Of a DNA stretch of 52,725 bases, positions 43,575-51,912 are shown piece after piece. The stretch spans positions 1-52,725 of the forward strand of contig CASEOD010000078.1 in assembly GCA_949289445.1 (NCBI GenBank), read 5' to 3'. The DNA is from an uncultured Eubacteriales bacterium. Its GTDB lineage: Bacteria; Bacillota; Clostridia; Peptostreptococcales; Anaerovoracaceae. Each line of letters begins with the position of its first letter. Position 1 is the first letter of the stretch. The position numbers and the translations under genes were made by a program. The notes beneath the pieces were generated by a model, which saw nothing but the letters and a program-made list of their open reading frames with translations, did not search any database and had not been told where the DNA came from.

Positions 43575-43954
43575 AACTCATCCTCCTCTTCCTTCATGAT
43601 GATTTCTTCTTCCTCAAGAGTTCCGTACTTGTCCTTGATCCGCATCAGCAGTGCAAGTCCCATCCCGGTGGTTCCCAGACTGACCACGATGGCTGTCAGC
43701 ATCAGCGCATGAGGAAGCGGGTTGATATAATCATCAGGGTTTAAGATTCCGTCCAGCACTACCGGAATGGTACCTCCGGTTTTCTGACCGAGGCAGAGGA
43801 AAAAGAAGATTACAGCTACCTGCATTACATTCATGCACATAAGTTTTTTCATATAGTTTCCACAGGAAATCATGCCGAAAAAACCCAGAAAAAACAGGAT
43901 AATTGTCAGCATGAAAATTCCGTTTTCCGCCAGAAAAGCGTTAAGCTCTGTCAT
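43571..43954 (-). CDS. mrpC: Mrp antiporter subunit C (NuoK-like)
   Basis: A 127-residue, three-helix subunit related to NuoK. It has FFLGFFGMISCGNYMKKLMCMNVMQVAVIFFF in the first two helices and PLPHALMLTAIVVSLGTTGMGLALLMRI in the third, plus an acidic C-terminal tail. It overlaps both neighbours. Confidence 0.93.
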   Translation of the reverse strand: MTELNAFLAENGIFMLTIILFFLGFFGMISCGNYMKKLMCMNVMQVAVIFFFLCLGQKTGGTIPVVLDGILNPDDYINPLPHALMLTAIVVSLGTTGMGLALLMRIKDKYGTLEEEEIIMKEEEDEL

Positions 43955-44705
43955 CGATGGTTTTCCTTTCCAAAATTGCCTCCAGAATCATAATGATACT
44001 GGCGGCTACGGTGAGAGTTACTCCGATTTCAATGGACAAAATTCCGATGGAGTGGCGTTCCGCCTCATGAACAAACGGAATCGGAAGTTTTCCGTATTCC
44101 AGAAAATTTCCTCCGAAAAGAACCGGAATCAGTCCCGTCATAAAATAGATGAGAAGACCCGCTGCGCCCATAGAGATAAATCCGTAATGAGAGATACGAA
44201 GGCATTCTTTTCCCTCTTCCTCAGTCAGCGAATAGAGAATATAGGCCAGAGCCAGCAGGGCGCCTGCCTGAAATCCTCCTCCCAGACTGACTTCTCCGTG
44301 AACCAGTACATAGAGTGCATACAGAAGGAGTACCGGCACGATAACCGGCATAATCACCTTGATCTCGGTAAGTCCAAACTCCCGAATCCTCTCAAAGGAG
44401 GTACGCTCTCTGGACGACTCCTTATCTCTTGTCATAATCAGAGTTACAGTAATGCTTGCCAGATACAGCACCGTAGTTTCCAGCATGGTGTCAAGTCCCC
44501 TGTAATCAGCCAGCACTCCCGTCACCAGATTGGGAGAATTGGTCTGACTGGGGCCCTGCTCAATAAATACGCGGGAAATATGCGTATTGGGTGCAGAGTC
44601 CGGATCTCCGATAACCGGAAGCAGATCGATAAAACTCCACAGAAGTACTGTGGCTGCCACAACCAGAAAGATTCCGACAGATTTCCAGAAATTTCCTTTC
44701 ATCAT
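43941..44705 (-). CDS. mrpB: Fused MbhE-like (MrpA C-terminal) and MrpB subunit
   Basis: The 254-residue protein joins two parts. Residues 1-95 match the end of MrpA (MbhE): GDPDSAPNTHISRVFIEQGPSQTNSPN..., TGVLADYRGLDTMLE. Residues 110-245 are MrpB: VIMPVIVPVLLLYALYVLVHGEVSLGGGFQAGALLA. In Mrp systems the first part belongs to MrpA, and in Mbh systems it is a separate subunit; the fusion is unusual. Tandem ATGs overlap the preceding stop. Confidence 0.88.
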   Translation of the reverse strand: MMKGNFWKSVGIFLVVAATVLLWSFIDLLPVIGDPDSAPNTHISRVFIEQGPSQTNSPNLVTGVLADYRGLDTMLETTVLYLASITVTLIMTRDKESSRERTSFERIREFGLTEIKVIMPVIVPVLLLYALYVLVHGEVSLGGGFQAGALLALAYILYSLTEEEGKECLRISHYGFISMGAAGLLIYFMTGLIPVLFGGNFLEYGKLPIPFVHEAERHSIGILSIEIGVTLTVAASIIMILEAILERKTIDDRA

Positions 44706-44944
44706 TTACACCACCTGTCAGTCGTTCTGATGGCGATTACAAAGTAAGTAGTGGAAATAACGCCGATAACTGCCTCCGTAAAAGCCACGTCTGCCGCACC
44801 CATCATAATGTAAAGCAGCATGGAACAAAAACTGAAGGCACAGAAAATAATAGATGAGGACAGCAGGTCCTTGTCCAGAATGATAACGATAGTCGCCGCA
44901 ATCAGAAACAGCAGCAGCAGCGCCTCAATGAGAAATATCTGCAT
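44702..44944 (-). CDS. MbhD-like subunit (DUF4040, MrpA fragment)
   Basis: An 80-residue protein of three helices that corresponds to the MbhD segment of MrpA: LIAATIVIILDKDLLSSSIIFCAFSFCSMLLYIMMGAADVAFTEAVIGVI. The GAADVAFTEA motif carries conserved acidic residues. The ATG at 44944 has GGAGGAG upstream and overlaps mrpG by 20 bases. Together with the next gene it reconstitutes the MrpA C-terminus, so MrpA is split here. Confidence 0.88.
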   Translation of the reverse strand: MQIFLIEALLLLFLIAATIVIILDKDLLSSSIIFCAFSFCSMLLYIMMGAADVAFTEAVIGVISTTYFVIAIRTTDRWCK

Positions 44945-45248
44945 CTTTCTCCTCCTTCCACGGCTGATAACCCGCTTTAATCGCAGCTTTTGCAATCAGA
45001 TGAGTTCCAACCGGATTTACCAGGAAAACAGCAATTACAATCAGAAGAATTTTAGCCGTAGTAAGATTGAAGCCTTCATAAAAGGCAAATCCGACGCCGG
45101 CAAGAATAATACCCAGAGTCTCGCCAATGCTGGAAGCATGGAGCCTTGAAAAAAAATCAGGCAACCTGAGCACACCCACGGCAGAAACCACCATTAAAAA
45201 GAATCCGCAAAGTAGCAGACCGGCCGCAATCCATTCGTTCCAACTCAT
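44925..45248 (-). CDS. mrpG: Mrp antiporter subunit G
   Basis: A 107-residue, three-helix subunit with GVLRLPDFFSRLHASSIGETLGIIL near residues 25-49, the family hallmark, and LVNPVGTHLIAKAA at the end of the core. It overlaps mrpF by four bases. Confidence 0.93.
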   Translation of the reverse strand: MSWNEWIAAGLLLCGFFLMVVSAVGVLRLPDFFSRLHASSIGETLGIILAGVGFAFYEGFNLTTAKILLIVIAVFLVNPVGTHLIAKAAIKAGYQPWKEEKDADISH

Positions 45249-45511
45249 TTTTTGTGATTCCCTCCCAGAAACATGGCAATAATCATGGTGCTGACAAACC
45301 CCAGCACACCATAGGTAATGGCAATATCCACGAACATATCCTGTCTGCCGCTGGAAAACCCTGCGAGAAGCAGTACAAAGATCACGTCGATACCGATAAC
45401 AAAAATTCCGTTAAGACTGTCATAGACTGACGGCCCTTTCAGCACTCTGATCAGCATCAGGCCCATTACCACAACCGTGCCGAAGATCAGCAGATCGAAT
45501 AAAATTTCCAT
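45245..45511 (-). CDS. mrpF: Mrp antiporter subunit F
   Basis: An 88-residue subunit with three helices and the RVLKGPSVYDSLNGIFVIG and DMFVDIAITYGVLGFVSTM motifs. I chose ATG 45511 with AAAGG upstream; a TTG-initiated start 14 codons earlier would overlap mrpE and add an acidic extension. Confidence 0.9.
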   Translation of the reverse strand: MEILFDLLIFGTVVVMGLMLIRVLKGPSVYDSLNGIFVIGIDVIFVLLLAGFSSGRQDMFVDIAITYGVLGFVSTMIIAMFLGGNHKK

Positions 45512-45542
45512 GAAAAAACCTTTCTCTTCGTCTACATCAGAG

Positions 45543-46040
45543 TCATCTTTCAAAAACTCTGCTGATCCTACGCTGCATTTCTCCGTCCATCAGCCCCAGG
45601 GCTGCCGTATCTGTCAGCGCATGAACATAAAAATACCTTTCGTCTTTCACATCGATGGTCACCGTTCCCGGTGTCAGAATGATAGAATTCACAAAGACCG
45701 TAACTGCTGCAGGATTATTAAAAATATAATCAATTTCAATGATGACCGGATTGATTTTCATCTTTGGACTTAAGATCGCCGCTGACACGCTGAGACTTGA
45801 CTTGATAATCTCTTTTAACAGCCAGAGCCAGTATCCGCAGAAGGCAGGGATACTGATATCCAGTAAATGAAAGTCCCTCTGTCCGATACTGCTGGTAATG
45901 GTCAGCGCCGGCAGGCAGAAATACCCTATCAGTGCCGAACCCAGCAGTCCGAGGGTCAGATATTTCGCCTCAAAATGACCGGACAGAATCAGCCATAGGA
46001 TATAAAGCAGACAAGTCAGTTTAAACCATTGCTTAAGCAT
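45543..46040 (-). CDS. mrpE: Mrp antiporter subunit E
   Basis: A 165-residue MrpE subunit, first gene of the operon. Two or three N-terminal helices are followed by the cytoplasmic part with VFVNSIILTPGTVTIDVKDERYFYVHAL (about 117-144), the family signature. It has its own strong promoter divergent from lexA. Confidence 0.92.
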   Translation of the reverse strand: MLKQWFKLTCLLYILWLILSGHFEAKYLTLGLLGSALIGYFCLPALTITSSIGQRDFHLLDISIPAFCGYWLWLLKEIIKSSLSVSAAILSPKMKINPVIIEIDYIFNNPAAVTVFVNSIILTPGTVTIDVKDERYFYVHALTDTAALGLMDGEMQRRISRVFER

Positions 46041-46099
46041 AAATCATCATTCTCCAAAGTGTGTTTTCGCTGTTCCGAAAAATGTATACAACTGTTATT

Positions 46100-46128
46100 A
46101 TTATACGGGATTCTGTAAGTCAAGTCAA
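46100..46128 (-). promoter_or_regulatory. Promoter of the Mrp operon
   Basis: Minus strand: TTGACT (46128-46123), a 17-base spacer and perfect TATAAT (46105-46100), about 60 bases before mrpE. Confidence 0.82.
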
Positions 46129-46200
46129 TTTTTTCTCGGCGCCACACCGGCTTTTCCTTTGAAAAATTCTGTCTTTTCCCGAATCTTCCGAGAAAACAAA

Positions 46201-46239
46201 GGAACAAACGTTTACTTTTTGTTCGGATTATGGTATACT
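46201..46239 (+). promoter_or_regulatory. lexA promoter with SOS box
   Basis: TTTACT (46211-46216), a 17-base spacer and TATACT (46234-46239) with a TGn extension. GGAACAAACGTTTA (46201-46214) overlaps the -35 and matches the Gram-positive LexA box GAAC-N4-GTTY, so lexA should be autoregulated. Confidence 0.75.
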
Positions 46240-46280
46240 GTCAGAAAAGAAACCGATGCTCAGCAAGACAGGAGAATCCT

Positions 46281-46922
46281 ATGAATAAACCTAAAGAACG
46301 TGAACAGAGAATACTGGAGTTTATGAAACACGAGATCCGTACCAGAGGCTATCCTCCCACTGTCAGAGAGATCTGCGCGGCTCTGAACATCAAATCGACT
46401 TCCACCGCCCACAAGGACATTGCCAATCTGGTCAAACAGGGATTTCTGAAAAAAGATCCTTCCAAGCCGAGAGCTCTGATGGTAGTGGAAGATGACTGCA
46501 CGGAACCTGCCTCCATATACGGCTGTACCGAACGTCAGGACATCATCGATGTGCCTGTTGTCGGCCGTGTTGCTGCAGGTACGCCCATTCTTGCGGAGCA
46601 GAATATAGAAGATACCTTTCCTGTTCCTGCCCGGTACGCAGGCCGCTCCAACTTTATGCTGAAAGTCCGCGGTGAAAGCATGATCAATGCCGGAATAATG
46701 GATGGAGATCTGATTCTGGTGGAAGAACAGAACACTGCCCGCAACGGAGAAATTGTCGTAGCCATGATTGACGGCTTTGAAAGCGAGGCCACCGTCAAGA
46801 CTTTCTACCGCGAAAACGGTCATATCAGGCTTCAGCCGGAAAACGATACCATGAGCCCCATCATCGTCAAGGATGTTAAGGTATTGGGCAAGGTAAGAGG
46901 CGTTTTCAGATACTTTAATTAA
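46281..46922 (+). CDS. lexA: SOS repressor LexA
   Basis: LexA represses DNA-damage genes and cleaves itself when activated by RecA. The 213-residue protein has the N-terminal winged helix (GYPPTVREICAALNIKSTSTAHKDI), the cleavage site A99-G100 in VAAGTP, catalytic S133 in RGESM and K173 in TVKTF. The ATG at 46281 has AGGAG upstream. It stands alone and is followed by a terminator that overlaps the end of the convergent VWA gene. Confidence 0.96.
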   Translation: MNKPKEREQRILEFMKHEIRTRGYPPTVREICAALNIKSTSTAHKDIANLVKQGFLKKDPSKPRALMVVEDDCTEPASIYGCTERQDIIDVPVVGRVAAGTPILAEQNIEDTFPVPARYAGRSNFMLKVRGESMINAGIMDGDLILVEEQNTARNGEIVVAMIDGFESEATVKTFYRENGHIRLQPENDTMSPIIVKDVKVLGKVRGVFRYFN

Positions 46923-46986
46923 CATGCCTCTCCACTATCCCGCCCTGCTCGCCAGTATTCGGCCGGACAAAACTCAACGGAAACCG

Positions 46987-47022
46987 AAAAGCTGCCGGCG
47001 CTAACGCGTCAGCAGCTTTTTT
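46987..47022. terminator. Terminator between lexA and the VWA gene
   Basis: AAAAGCTGC (46987-46995) pairs with GCAGCTTTT (47012-47020), and TT follows on the plus strand. TTTT also follows on the minus strand. The stem includes the last codons of the VWA gene. Confidence 0.8.
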
Positions 47023-48191
47023 ATGCCACGATCCAGTCCGTCCAGAGTCAGCCCGTACATAGGAAATACGCCGCGAACCATCTGAATGGTTCGGGAACCG
47101 TAAGTCCACTCCCATCGGTCTTCTCTTACAGGATTCAGCCAGATACATTTTTTATACTTCTGTCTGAACTTCTGCAGCCACAGAATGCCCGGCTCTTCAT
47201 TATACACACTCCAGTCCTGACACCCTCCGCGGGCCATCAGCTCGTAAGGGGACATTGCGGCATCTCCCACAAAGATCACCTTATAATCACTGTCCAGGTT
47301 ATGAAATACCCACTCCGTCTCCAGCCACTGTCCGTGTCTGCAGGAAGGCGAAGTGTACAGATAGTCATAAATGCAGTTGTGAAAATAATAGGTTTTCAGA
47401 TCCTTCAGATGGGTCGATTGATGAACAGCCTGAAACAGCTGATTACAAAGTCTTGTATAAGGAGCCATAGACCCGTCGGAATCTATCAGAAGCAGCAGTT
47501 TGACTGTATTCTTTCTCGGTTTCTCATACACCAGTTTTAGAAGCCCTCCATTGCTGCAAGTCGCGTCTATGGTACCATCCACATCCAGTTCTGTTCTTTC
47601 TGCATCCACTCTGGTGGAAAACTGGCGCAGTTTGCGAAATGCCATCTGAAACTGGCGGAAATCCAATGCCTGATCCTGCCTGAAATCACGAAAATGCCTG
47701 TCTCCTGCCACCTGGACCGCAGATTTGTGACGGCCGTATCCTCCAACTCTGATACCGGCAGGGTTATATCCTCCGTGTCCCATGGCAGAGGTGCCTCCTG
47801 TCCCAATCCAGTAATTGCCCCCATCGTGTTTTTCAGTCTGTTCTGCCAGACGTTCTCTGAACATTTCCAGCAGCGTATCAAAATCATATTCCTTTGCCCA
47901 TTCCGGCCGATCCGAAAGATCACGCTCAATCTCCCCCTGACTCAACCAGGAAAGAAGTTCTGAAGGTAATTCTTCGACAGTTCTGATTCCCTGAAAATAC
48001 TCTGCAAAGATTAGATCAAACTTGTCATAGTCCGCTTCGCTTTTCACCAGAATATTGCGGCACAGATAGTAAAACTCCATGAGAGAATTCCGCGCCAGAC
48101 CCTGATTCAGCGCTTCTGTAAGGCAAAGCCACTCATTCATGGAAACCTTCAGTCCCCGTGCACGAAGCAGATAAAAAAATTCAATAAACAT
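47001..48191 (-). CDS. CoxE-type VWA-domain protein
   Basis: A 396-residue soluble protein with a helical N-terminal part, a Gly-rich linker (GGTSAMGHGGYNPAGIRVGG, about 132-151) and a C-terminal von Willebrand A domain with MIDAS motif LLIDSDGSM (237-241). The third MIDAS position is D rather than the usual S. This is the CoxE-like partner of MoxR ATPases, which together usually insert metals or remodel enzyme complexes. It overlaps the MoxR gene by 11 bases. Its client is unknown. It ends in UAG. Confidence 0.87.
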   Translation of the reverse strand: MFIEFFYLLRARGLKVSMNEWLCLTEALNQGLARNSLMEFYYLCRNILVKSEADYDKFDLIFAEYFQGIRTVEELPSELLSWLSQGEIERDLSDRPEWAKEYDFDTLLEMFRERLAEQTEKHDGGNYWIGTGGTSAMGHGGYNPAGIRVGGYGRHKSAVQVAGDRHFRDFRQDQALDFRQFQMAFRKLRQFSTRVDAERTELDVDGTIDATCSNGGLLKLVYEKPRKNTVKLLLLIDSDGSMAPYTRLCNQLFQAVHQSTHLKDLKTYYFHNCIYDYLYTSPSCRHGQWLETEWVFHNLDSDYKVIFVGDAAMSPYELMARGGCQDWSVYNEEPGILWLQKFRQKYKKCIWLNPVREDRWEWTYGSRTIQMVRGVFPMYGLTLDGLDRGIKKLLTR

Positions 48192-49005
48192 TTCTTCGTC
48201 CTTTTGCGATATCGATGTCCTGATCTTTCTTCAGCAGAACACCGATATACGGGATACGGGCGGTGATCTCATCCACTGAGGCGCCTGAAATCTCAAGGGC
48301 CTGTACCCAGTCCAGAAGTTCAGAAGTGCTGGGCTTTTTTCGCAGCTGATCGATGCCGCGGAGAGCGTAAAATGCTTCCAAGGCAGCATGTACCAGTTTT
48401 TTGTCTATATCCGGATAATGGACTCTGATAATATCTTTCATTTTTTCCCTGTCAGGAAACTCAATATAATGAAAGATACAGCGTCGAAGAAAAGCATCGG
48501 GCAGTTCTTTTTCCGCATTGGAAGTGATAATCACGATGGGGCGATGTTTTGTTCTAACGGTTTCTTTCGTTTCGTTAATATAGAATTCCATCTTATCCAG
48601 TTCCCACAAAAGATCGTTGGGGAATTCCAGATCAGCCTTATCAATTTCGTCGATAAGCAGCACCACCTGTTCCTCGGAGGTAAAAGCCTCTCCCAGTCTT
48701 CCAAGTTTGATGTACCGTTTAATATCAGATACATCTCCCTCTCCGAACTGGCTGTCATAAAGACGCTGAACCGTATCATACACATACAGTCCCTCCTGAG
48801 CTTTGGTTGTGGATTTAATGCCCCAGATAATCAGTTTCATGTCAAGGGCTTCCGCAATCGCCTCCGCCAGCATTGTCTTGCCGGTTCCCGGCTCTCCTTT
48901 GATCAGAAGCGGTTTCTCCAGCGCAATTGCCACGTTAACCGCATTCATAAGTTCTTTGGAAGCCACGTATCCTCTGCTTCCGGTAAATCTCTTTTTATCT
49001 TTCAT
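48181..49005 (-). CDS. MoxR-family AAA+ ATPase
   Basis: A 274-residue AAA+ chaperone of the MoxR/CoxD type. Walker A is GEPGTGKT (37-44), Walker B VVLLIDEIDKAD (about 114-125), with sensor segment IITSNAEKELPDAFLRRC and a C-terminal helical lid with STSELLDWVQAL. ATG 49005 follows an AGGAGC; an earlier ATG is possible. With the VWA protein it should form a metal-center or complex maturation pair. It lies 58 bases downstream of the LysO-like gene and may share its transcript. Confidence 0.88.
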   Translation of the reverse strand: MKDKKRFTGSRGYVASKELMNAVNVAIALEKPLLIKGEPGTGKTMLAEAIAEALDMKLIIWGIKSTTKAQEGLYVYDTVQRLYDSQFGEGDVSDIKRYIKLGRLGEAFTSEEQVVLLIDEIDKADLEFPNDLLWELDKMEFYINETKETVRTKHRPIVIITSNAEKELPDAFLRRCIFHYIEFPDREKMKDIIRVHYPDIDKKLVHAALEAFYALRGIDQLRKKPSTSELLDWVQALEISGASVDEITARIPYIGVLLKKDQDIDIAKGRRNVY

Positions 49006-49063
49006 CTGTTCTGCTCCTGTAGTCATAATTCCTGTTTCTGCCTGCAGATTTGAAATATAAGCC

Positions 49064-50077
49064 TTATACACCGATCGAAACGGTCACCAGAAATGGTATC
49101 AGCAGGCTTTCCGAAACCCCTATTGCAAAAGAATAAATGATAATATCCGCTCTGGTGGATTTTTCTACCAGAGTCACTCCGATGTCTGCCGCAGCCACTC
49201 CCGGAAGACTGCAGACCTCAATGTACCCGATTCTTTTTGCCAGAATCGGAATCAGGATAATTCCGCAGGTTTCCCGAATCACATTATACATAAAAGAAAC
49301 TGCACCTGCCATCACATGACCGGCCCCGGAAATGGCAACCGGTGCAAAAGTGTACCAGCCGAATCCGAAACCGATGGCAAGACATTCCCTCAAAGTCAAA
49401 TCTGTCAGAAAAAAGCTGAGCGCGGCGGAGGAAAGTCCCGTACCCAAAATGACGGCAAAAGGAAAAATCAGTACCCTAAGACCTATCTGCCTGATCTGAG
49501 CGGCCACCGTCCCGGTTCTTCCCATGTCAAAGCCGATGCTTGCCATCAGGATACAGAGTCCTGCTGTCATGACATAGGATGCATCTGAATTAAACCCTTC
49601 TACATCTGCGATATAAACCCGAATAAAAAAGTATCCGGACAGAATTCCCAAAACGACAAACAGAATGATGAGAAAGGTCATCGTCCCCACAGAATTGCCT
49701 TCTTTCTGCTTCTCCGTGTCTTTCTCTCCATTCTCCTCCTCTGTCTTCAGAGGCTCTGAATCATCCGGACATATCTGCTGTTTCAGCCGGCCGAACTTAT
49801 CGATTCCGAGCAGAGTTCTGGCTGCTGTTACCGACAGAACGCCTCCTGTTACCACCACCAGAGTAAACAGAAGAGACTGCAGTCCGATGGTTCCAAGATT
49901 TCGGATGATTTCTTCATTCGATCCCATGCGAATGCCCATGAGAAACACCAGAACCGATACACTGACCAGCATAATCCCGTTGGCGATTCCGGTCAGACAT
50001 GCAAATCTTTCTCTCGTCCTGCTTCCCAAAAAATAGCCGAGAGCCATACAGCTTAAATAAAGCGCCACAAATGCCAT
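49064..50077 (-). CDS. LysO-family exporter (lysine exporter type)
   Basis: A 337-residue membrane protein of the LysO/YbjE (DUF340) family, whose known member exports lysine. The N-terminal half has GYFLGSRTRE and IGLQSLLFTL. The C-terminal half has MTAGLCILMASIGFDMG and the CLAIGFGFGWYTFAPVAISGAG segment, conserved in the family. A charged, hydrophilic linker of about 35 residues (SEPLKTEEENGEKDTEKQKEG) joins them, which explains why it is longer than the usual ~300. GGAGGAG precedes the ATG. Confidence 0.88.
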   Translation of the reverse strand: MAFVALYLSCMALGYFLGSRTRERFACLTGIANGIMLVSVSVLVFLMGIRMGSNEEIIRNLGTIGLQSLLFTLVVVTGGVLSVTAARTLLGIDKFGRLKQQICPDDSEPLKTEEENGEKDTEKQKEGNSVGTMTFLIILFVVLGILSGYFFIRVYIADVEGFNSDASYVMTAGLCILMASIGFDMGRTGTVAAQIRQIGLRVLIFPFAVILGTGLSSAALSFFLTDLTLRECLAIGFGFGWYTFAPVAISGAGHVMAGAVSFMYNVIRETCGIILIPILAKRIGYIEVCSLPGVAAADIGVTLVEKSTRADIIIYSFAIGVSESLLIPFLVTVSIGV

Positions 50078-50112
50078 ACTGTCTCCTCCTGCGGGTCCAA
50101 AGCCCTACATGC

Positions 50113-50144
50113 AAATAAAACGGACACTGAATCGCATCCGTTTT
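50113..50144 (-). terminator. Terminator after padR
   Basis: AAAACGGA (50117-50124) pairs with TCCGTTTT (50137-50144). On the minus strand TTTTATTTG follows. It ends the pyl-linked transcript. Confidence 0.78.
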
Positions 50145-50188
50145 CTCAAGCTAAAGAAAAAGCTTCCTGCTGTCCCACCGGTTCATTT

Positions 50189-50563
50189 CTACACAACCTC
50201 GTTAATCATACCGATGAGCTGATGTATATATTTCTCATAGTCAGTCAGCGCCATGGACCAGTTGGCAAGACATCCCTTCCCCTCCGGAGTGATGCTGAAA
50301 ACTCTCTTGGGCTTACCTGCCTCGTCAGACTCATCGATTTCCCATCTGGATGTCAAAAGACCGGAGTTTTCCATTTTTTTCAAATAACGGTACACTCCTG
50401 TTGCATCCGGAACCTTTCCCTCAAATCTGGAGATTTTTCCTATCTCCTTCAGAATCGCAAAGCCGTGCAAATCCTGTCCTTTCGCTAAAATACACAGGAT
50501 CAAAGGCTGCAGCAGTTTATCCAGGTTCTTGCCCTGACAAGGGCAGTCCATTTCAATGTACAT
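50189..50563 (-). CDS. PadR-family regulator with N-terminal CxC motif
   Basis: The 124-residue protein has a PadR winged helix (LDKLLQPLILCILAKGQDLHGFAILKEI... TGVYRYLKKMENSGLL... PKRVFSITPEGKGCLANW). It is unusual in opening with a DCPCQGKN segment, two cysteines at positions 7 and 9 that could bind metal or cofactor. The ATG (50563) lies 14 bases after the pylSn stop, with GGAGAG upstream. As the last gene of the pyl segment it is a candidate regulator of pyrrolysine or methylamine use. It ends in UAG. Confidence 0.85.
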   Translation of the reverse strand: MYIEMDCPCQGKNLDKLLQPLILCILAKGQDLHGFAILKEIGKISRFEGKVPDATGVYRYLKKMENSGLLTSRWEIDESDEAGKPKRVFSITPEGKGCLANWSMALTDYEKYIHQLIGMINEVV

Positions 50564-50576
50564 AAACTTATCTCTC

Positions 50577-50903
50577 CTATTCCTTGTGGATGAGATCACT
50601 GCCGTAATGAGAGGCAAACATGGTTTTAGAATACTTTTCCAGCTTCCATTCCGGAACCTTGCATTTTTTGCACGGTTCTGCCGCCCATTTGTTCCGCAGC
50701 CATCTCGCGGCTCTCGAGTTCCGTGAATTATACAGTCTTAAAGTCTGGCCGCAATGAGTAGTAACGGTAATGTATTTTCCATTCAGATCGATTTCTCTGA
50801 TTCCGTGCAGAACACCGCTTCTGGCAGGCCAGAGTTTCATTTTGTTGAGAAGAACAAAGAGTTCCACATTTTTTCTGTAATATCTTTTTTTACTGTCAGC
50901 CAT
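50577..50903 (-). CDS. pylSn: Pyrrolysyl-tRNA synthetase N-terminal protein
   Basis: PylSn is the separate tRNA-binding protein of bacterial pyrrolysyl-tRNA synthetase; it grips tRNA-Pyl while PylSc charges it. The 108-residue protein has LWPARSGVLHGI (about 24-35), CGQTLRL, the hallmark NSRNSRAARWLRNKW (59-73) and CKKC (78-81). H33, C51, C78 and C81 line up with the zinc ligands of the archaeal domain. It begins in a TAATG overlap with the CobW-type gene. Its stop is UAG, followed two codons later by UAA, so amber readthrough would add only a pyrrolysine and two residues. Confidence 0.93.
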   Translation of the reverse strand: MADSKKRYYRKNVELFVLLNKMKLWPARSGVLHGIREIDLNGKYITVTTHCGQTLRLYNSRNSRAARWLRNKWAAEPCKKCKVPEWKLEKYSKTMFASHYGSDLIHKE

Positions 50904-51820
50904 TAAAGATAGAACCTTCCTTCCAGAATTTCCTTAGAGCTCTCTGTAATCATACTCAGCATTCTGATGCCGACAGAAGAGATTACCACGATTTCTGTCT
51001 TCTCCTCTGAAGGCCACGGAGTAAGGACCAGATTGTTCACCACGCCGCTGACTTCCAGAGTTCCCTCTTCCACAGTCCGGCAAAAGCCCTTGATTCTGTA
51101 GCTGCTTCCTGCAATGGATCTGATAAACCGAACCAGTTTATCTTTTTCCACCGGTTCATCTGCTCTGACAATAAAGGACTGCGGACGGCTTTCATAAGTA
51201 TTGGTGGTTTCTTCACTTCCTGCAAGGCATGCTGCGAAATGATCCACAATATCTTTGATATCCACATCACAGTGAGTCGCCGCATAAATCTGCACCGCCT
51301 CGTTTATTTCACTTATCTTTTCCGATATTTCCTTAAATGTATTTTCATCAATGAGATCCATCTTGTTGACAATTACAGCATTGGCATGTTTCACCTGACG
51401 TTCCAGTGCAGGCAGCACTTCTGCCAGCTCCAGAAAACTGCATCCGTCAACCACACAGATGCTGCCTCTCAACAGGTAGTTATCATTGGTGTCCTTCTTG
51501 ATTCCTGCCACAATATCATCCATGTTGGAAGGATCTGCAAGACCGGACGCTTCAATAAAGAGATACTCAATATCCGTCTTTGACATTTCGATAAGTCCAT
51601 CAACAAACTTGTCTTTTATGCAGGCACAGAAAATGGAGCCGTTGGACAGTTCCGCAATATCAATTCCGTCTCTGCTGACCAGTTTTGCATCAATGTTGAT
51701 CTCTCCAAACTCATTGATGATAACACCGATTTTATGTTCTTTATAGGTATCCAGCAGTCTCTGCATCAGGGTTGTCTTTCCTGCTCCCAGAAAACCGCTG
51801 AGAAGTACAATCTGAATCAT
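50903..51820 (-). CDS. CobW/COG0523-type GTPase
   Basis: A 305-residue G3E-family GTPase. Walker A is GFLGAGKT (9-16), a switch-like INEFGEINID follows, then a GSIFCACIK segment (60-68) in place of the usual GCICC metal motif, EASGLADP (90-97) and NKMD (152-155). A C-terminal domain follows that differs from standard CobW. Such proteins deliver metals or help corrinoid enzymes. It sits between tRNA-Pyl and pylSn, so a role with corrinoid-dependent methyltransferases is a fair inference. ATG 51820 has GGAGG upstream. Confidence 0.88.
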   Translation of the reverse strand: MIQIVLLSGFLGAGKTTLMQRLLDTYKEHKIGVIINEFGEINIDAKLVSRDGIDIAELSNGSIFCACIKDKFVDGLIEMSKTDIEYLFIEASGLADPSNMDDIVAGIKKDTNDNYLLRGSICVVDGCSFLELAEVLPALERQVKHANAVIVNKMDLIDENTFKEISEKISEINEAVQIYAATHCDVDIKDIVDHFAACLAGSEETTNTYESRPQSFIVRADEPVEKDKLVRFIRSIAGSSYRIKGFCRTVEEGTLEVSGVVNNLVLTPWPSEEKTEIVVISSVGIRMLSMITESSKEILEGRFYL

Positions 51821-51912
51821 AGCTCTTTCCTCCAAAGCCGGTCTGACAGATTTACGTCAGTTCCTGTTTTCGTATCCCGGTAGCTTTTCCATCGGAAACA
51901 CGAAAAATAAAA

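Noticed and set aside
43872-44747. 291-codon plus-strand open frame opposite mrpB and mrpC
   Set aside because: Shadow of membrane protein genes; the product is His/Asn/Arg-rich and has no ribosome site.
50117-50144. Dyad AAAACGGA-N12-TCCGTTTT as a second enhancer for the sigma-54 activator
   Set aside because: It resembles the 11624 dyad, but a T-rich run follows on the minus strand right after padR and no -24/-12 promoter is nearby, so it is better read as a terminator.
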